Origin: Methylococcaceae bacterium
Lineage (GTDB): Bacteria; Pseudomonadota; Gammaproteobacteria; Methylococcales; Methylomonadaceae
Assembly (NCBI GenBank): GCA_030693065.1
Contig: JAUYBL010000018.1
Span: forward strand, 1-37,127
Reading direction: 5' to 3'
Length of the DNA stretch: 37,127 nucleotides
Below are positions 34,379 to 37,127 of the stretch, piece after piece. Every line of letters begins with the position of its first letter. The first letter of the stretch is position 1. The position numbers and the translations under genes are program-made. The notes beneath the pieces are model-generated. The model saw only the letters and a list, made by a program, of their open reading frames with translations, made no database searches and was not told the origin of the DNA.

Positions 34379-35602
34379 TTAGCGAGACTGGTTTTTGGCA
34401 AGCATGTTTTGGGCTTTGGCCTGATAAAGTTGGTCGACCAGAGGACGAGTTTGAGCTTTGAAACTGTCCAGCAAATTTGTGTCTAATGGTAACGCTTGGG
34501 CTAGTTCAAGTTTCTCCGGATTGCGATGCTCTCCATCAATACGGAATTCATAATGTAAATGTGGTCCTGTTGCCAGTCCGGATTGGCCGACATAGGCAAT
34601 GACTTCACCTTGGGTTACGTGGTCGCCGACTTGCAGGCCGTCTTTAAAGTCAGATAGGTGTGCATAAACAGTTTCGTAATGTTCGCCGTGGGCGATGTTC
34701 ATTACTTGTCCGTAAGCGCCTTTGTTGCCTAGAAAAATTATCTCGCCGTCTCCAGTTGCTTTTACCGGAGTGCCGGTTCTCGCAGCGTAATCGACTCCTT
34801 TGTGCGCTCGAATTCTGTTGAGAATGGGATGCTTGCGATGTGTACTAAAACCTGAACTGATACGTGCAAAGTCGACCGGAGCGCTTAGAAAAGCTTTACG
34901 CATTGGTCTGCCTTCAGGGCTGTAGTAATTCATGTTGCCGTCGGCATCTTTGTATCTAATAGCGGTGAAAACGCGGCCTTGATTAACAAATTCAGCAGCA
35001 ACAATCTGGCCGCTATGATCGCCTTCTTCATAAACCACATTAAATTGGTCTCCATCGTGCAAGTTAGTGGCAAAGTCTATATCCCAAGCAAAAATACTGG
35101 TTAATTGCGTAATTAAGTCATCTGATAAACCTGCTTGTTGAGCTGAGGCGGCTAAAGATGAATTGATTATGCCGTGTGCATTGCTGAGGTGTCGTGGTGC
35201 TTCAGTTGCAGTTGTGGCTTGGAAGATAGTGATGGGTTTGATAGACGGTACAGGGTAAGTAGCATCGATTTCTTGGTCAGGGAATATCGATAAGTCTAGT
35301 TTAGGATGTGGTATGTGTTTGACCGTGTGCTTGTTATTGTCGGCTCGCGCAACAGTTAAAACAGTATGAGGTTTTAATTTGATGTGCTTGTTTTTTAAAG
35401 CAATCTGTAGGCCATGCTGCTTGGTGGTGCTTGTTTTTTTGCTGGAAACAATGGTTTTCTTGTTTTTAACGGGCTTAACTGAAGCTGTGGTATGCTTTTT
35501 TGAGGCGTGTGAGGCGTGTGAGGCAGGTTTTGCGTATCCGGTCGTCGTCGAAAGAGCAAGACTTATCCCGAATAGCATGGGTAAATAAAGTTTATTTTTC
35601 AT
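34379..35602 (-). CDS. M23 peptidoglycan DD-endopeptidase (MepM-like)
   Basis: Periplasmic zinc endopeptidase, about 407 aa from ATG 35602, cleaving peptide cross-links in peptidoglycan. A signal peptide (KLYLPMLFGISLALSTTTGYA) is followed by a His/Ser/Lys/Thr-rich linker. A middle OapA/Csd3-like region has SIFAWDIDFATNLHDGDQFN and VVYEEG, and the C-terminal LytM domain has intact ligands: HKGVDYA, YAHLSD and GPHLHYEF. It contrasts with the degenerate NlpD-like protein at the left end of the window. A start nine residues upstream (35629) is possible. It is divergent from tyrS and precedes anmK, as in Pseudomonas. Confidence 0.93.
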   Translation of the reverse strand: MKNKLYLPMLFGISLALSTTTGYAKPASHASHASKKHTTASVKPVKNKKTIVSSKKTSTTKQHGLQIALKNKHIKLKPHTVLTVARADNNKHTVKHIPHPKLDLSIFPDQEIDATYPVPSIKPITIFQATTATEAPRHLSNAHGIINSSLAASAQQAGLSDDLITQLTSIFAWDIDFATNLHDGDQFNVVYEEGDHSGQIVAAEFVNQGRVFTAIRYKDADGNMNYYSPEGRPMRKAFLSAPVDFARISSGFSTHRKHPILNRIRAHKGVDYAARTGTPVKATGDGEIIFLGNKGAYGQVMNIAHGEHYETVYAHLSDFKDGLQVGDHVTQGEVIAYVGQSGLATGPHLHYEFRIDGEHRNPEKLELAQALPLDTNLLDSFKAQTRPLVDQLYQAKAQNMLAKNQSR

Positions 35603-35763
35603 GCGATTCTTGTTGGTTTTTGAAAACATTAATGATACAGAGATGGCAAATCGTCAACTCTTTAAGGAATAATAGTAGAAATTCCTAGTTAACGTAGTTT
35701 ATATGTCATATGGTTCGATTGTTTTTCGGATTATAGTCTAATTTTTAGAATTTGGAGAAAAAA

Positions 35764-36960
35764 TTGCAGCAAGATGCATTAGATCACCTGTTAAGAGGTG
35801 TAGACGAAGTTTTGGTCAAGCAAGAGTTGGTTAAAAAGCTTGAGGAAGGGCGGCCTTTAAGGATAAAAGCTGGTTTCGACCCAACAGCCCCGGATTTGCA
35901 TTTAGGCCATACTGTATTAATTAATAAGCTTAAGCAGTTTCAAGATTTGGGTCATGAGGTGTTGTTTTTGATTGGCGATTTTACTGGGATGATCGGTGAT
36001 CCAACGGGCAAAAATGTTACCCGTAAGCCCTTAACAAGGGATCAGGTTATTGAAAACGCTAAAACGTACGAAGAGCAGATTTTCAAAATTCTGGATCCTG
36101 CTAAAACTTTGGTGATGTTTAATTCCAGTTGGATGAATGCGATGTCGCCTGCCGACCTGATTCAGCTTGCAGCGAAACATACTGTGGCTAGAATGTTAGA
36201 GCGAGATGATTTTAATAAACGATTTAAAAGCGGTCAGCCGATTGCTATTCATGAATTTTTATACCCCTTGGTGCAAGGCTATGACTCGGTGGCAATGAAA
36301 GCAGACATTGAACTCGGTGGTACCGATCAGAAATTCAACTTATTAGTTGGGAGACAATTACAAGAGGTCTATGGTCAAAAGCCGCAAGTAGTTATTACCA
36401 TGCCAATTCTGGAAGGGTTGGATGGTGTGCAGAAAATGTCTAAATCTCTTAATAACTATATTGGTATAGCCGATGCCCCTGATGACATGTTTGGAAAATT
36501 AATGTCGATATCAGATAAGTTAATGTGGCGTTATTTTGAGCTATTGAGTTTTCGACCTATGGCAGAGATCAAAATCTGGCTAGATGAGTGTGAGCAAGGC
36601 GCGAATCCTCGTATATATAAGGTAAGGCTTGCCCAGGAAATTGTGGAAAGGTTTCACAGTGCCGAAGCTGCTACTAATGCACTGGAAAATTTTGAAGCTA
36701 GATTTAAGCGAGGTGCATTGCCTGATGATATGCCCGAAATGGAATTAAAAATAACGGGGGGGTTCTACAGCATTACAAACCTACTTAAAGATGCTGGTTT
36801 GGTAGCAAGCACTTCTGAAGCCATAAGAATGATCAATCAGGGGGCTGTGAAAATTGATGGCGAAAAGGTGGATGATGTAAAGTTGGAGCTGCAATCAACT
36901 GTCGGACAGGTATATCAAGTGGGTAAGAGAAAGTTTGCGCGAGTAAAAATAATTGCATAA
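35764..36960 (+). CDS. tyrS: Tyrosyl-tRNA synthetase
   Basis: Class I aminoacyl-tRNA synthetase, about 398 aa. The HIGH-type motif is [13 protein letters not shown] and the KMSKS motif is [11 protein letters not shown]. The tyrosine pocket and dimer region are typical ([28 protein letters not shown]), and an S4 RNA-binding domain closes the chain ([19 protein letters not shown]). This is the TyrZ-like branch. The start is TTG at 35764, because GGAGA at 35754-35758 is five bases upstream; a TTG at 35752 would place that Shine-Dalgarno inside the gene. Confidence 0.96.
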   Translation: MQQDALDHLLRGVDEVLVKQELVKKLEEGRPLRIKAGFDPTAPDLHLGHTVLINKLKQFQDLGHEVLFLIGDFTGMIGDPTGKNVTRKPLTRDQVIENAKTYEEQIFKILDPAKTLVMFNSSWMNAMSPADLIQLAAKHTVARMLERDDFNKRFKSGQPIAIHEFLYPLVQGYDSVAMKADIELGGTDQKFNLLVGRQLQEVYGQKPQVVITMPILEGLDGVQKMSKSLNNYIGIADAPDDMFGKLMSISDKLMWRYFELLSFRPMAEIKIWLDECEQGANPRIYKVRLAQEIVERFHSAEAATNALENFEARFKRGALPDDMPEMELKITGGFYSITNLLKDAGLVASTSEAIRMINQGAVKIDGEKVDDVKLELQSTVGQVYQVGKRKFARVKIIA

Positions 36961-36997
36961 GTTTTTGATTAATCATGCATTATTAGATTTCGTGAAT

Positions 36998-37127
36998 TCA
37001 AGTAATAAGTGCATAACCCACCAATTTTTCAGCGTCCATGCCGGATAGTTCGCGAAACACCTCGTAAGGCGTCTTGAAGCCCAGACACTTCCTTGGTCTG
37101 TTGTTGAGTTTATGCACAGCTTCTAAC
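36998..37127 (-). CDS. IS30-family transposase, C-terminal part (window edge)
   Basis: Reading leftwards from the right edge, 43 codons are open to a TGA at 37000-36998. The peptide has NNRPRKCLGFKTPYEVF, the end signature of IS30-family DDE transposases, and ends LVGYALIT. The rest of the gene and element lies outside the window. It ends 37 bases after the tyrS stop, so the IS terminus must lie within about that distance. I could not confirm the terminal inverted repeat because only one end is visible. Confidence 0.88.
   Translation of the reverse strand, partial: LEAVHKLNNRPRKCLGFKTPYEVFRELSGMDAEKLVGYALIT

Overview
The window looks like chromosomal DNA of a gammaproteobacterium. The evidence is nlpD-rpoS, an hda/DUF2069/wrbA/arsC-like cluster, ubiA, and an argC-erpA-anmK-M23 peptidase-tyrS block in the order known from Pseudomonas and relatives. 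A VPxPA-type C-terminal sorting signal, a DUF4266/DUF3570/ApbE envelope cluster and many short dispersed palindromic repeats are reminiscent of methanotrophs (Methylococcales). That placement is inference, because no methane-oxidation gene is present. No rRNA, tRNA or CRISPR array was seen.

Layout. 1-3.4 kb: a LysM-less nlpD, rpoS, and a convergent GNAT/nitrilase pair. 3.4-6.1 kb: three exported proteins (a VPxPA-CTERM protein behind a good sigma-54 promoter match, an STN-like/HEAT-repeat protein and a small secreted protein), closed by a strong terminator. 6.2-11.3 kb: an envelope redox/flavin cluster of TlpA-like thioredoxin, DUF4266 lipoprotein, a very long DUF3570 protein carrying a Met/His-rich second barrel-like half, ApbE FAD:protein FMN transferase and a zinc-ribbon membrane protein. 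Repeat elements lie in two of its gaps. 11.3-15.6 kb: 7Fe ferredoxin, a TPR protein, CYTH and CDGSH proteins, Fe superoxide dismutase, an SDR and a DUF3455 protein. 15.6-21.9 kb: a four-gene tripartite ABC exporter (outer-membrane factor, HlyD, RbbA, YhhJ-like permease) with overlapping or closely spaced genes. 22-25.2 kb: hda, DUF2069, wrbA and arsC-like genes, with ubiA divergent.

25.3-27.9 kb: a small Ala/Lys-rich exported protein, a short repeat, then an AT-rich two-gene island encoding an AAA ATPase and an RloB-family Toprim-like protein. This is the best candidate for an antiphage module. 27.9-31.5 kb: a minus-strand group of sulfurtransferase, quinone oxidoreductase, GNAT, PaiB-like flavin protein and GFA-family protein. 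31.8-37 kb: argC, erpA, anmK, a catalytically intact M23 endopeptidase and tyrS, with the end of an IS30-family transposase at the right edge.

Two modules deserve most attention. One is the TlpA-DUF4266-DUF3570-ApbE cluster with its apparent fused Met/His-rich barrel, which suggests a periplasmic or outer-membrane redox or metal function that I cannot name. The other is the AAA/RloB pair. Several starts are non-ATG (TTG for rloB-like, tyrS and probably apbE; GTG for the DUF3570 gene and ubiA), mostly supported by nearby Shine-Dalgarno sequences.
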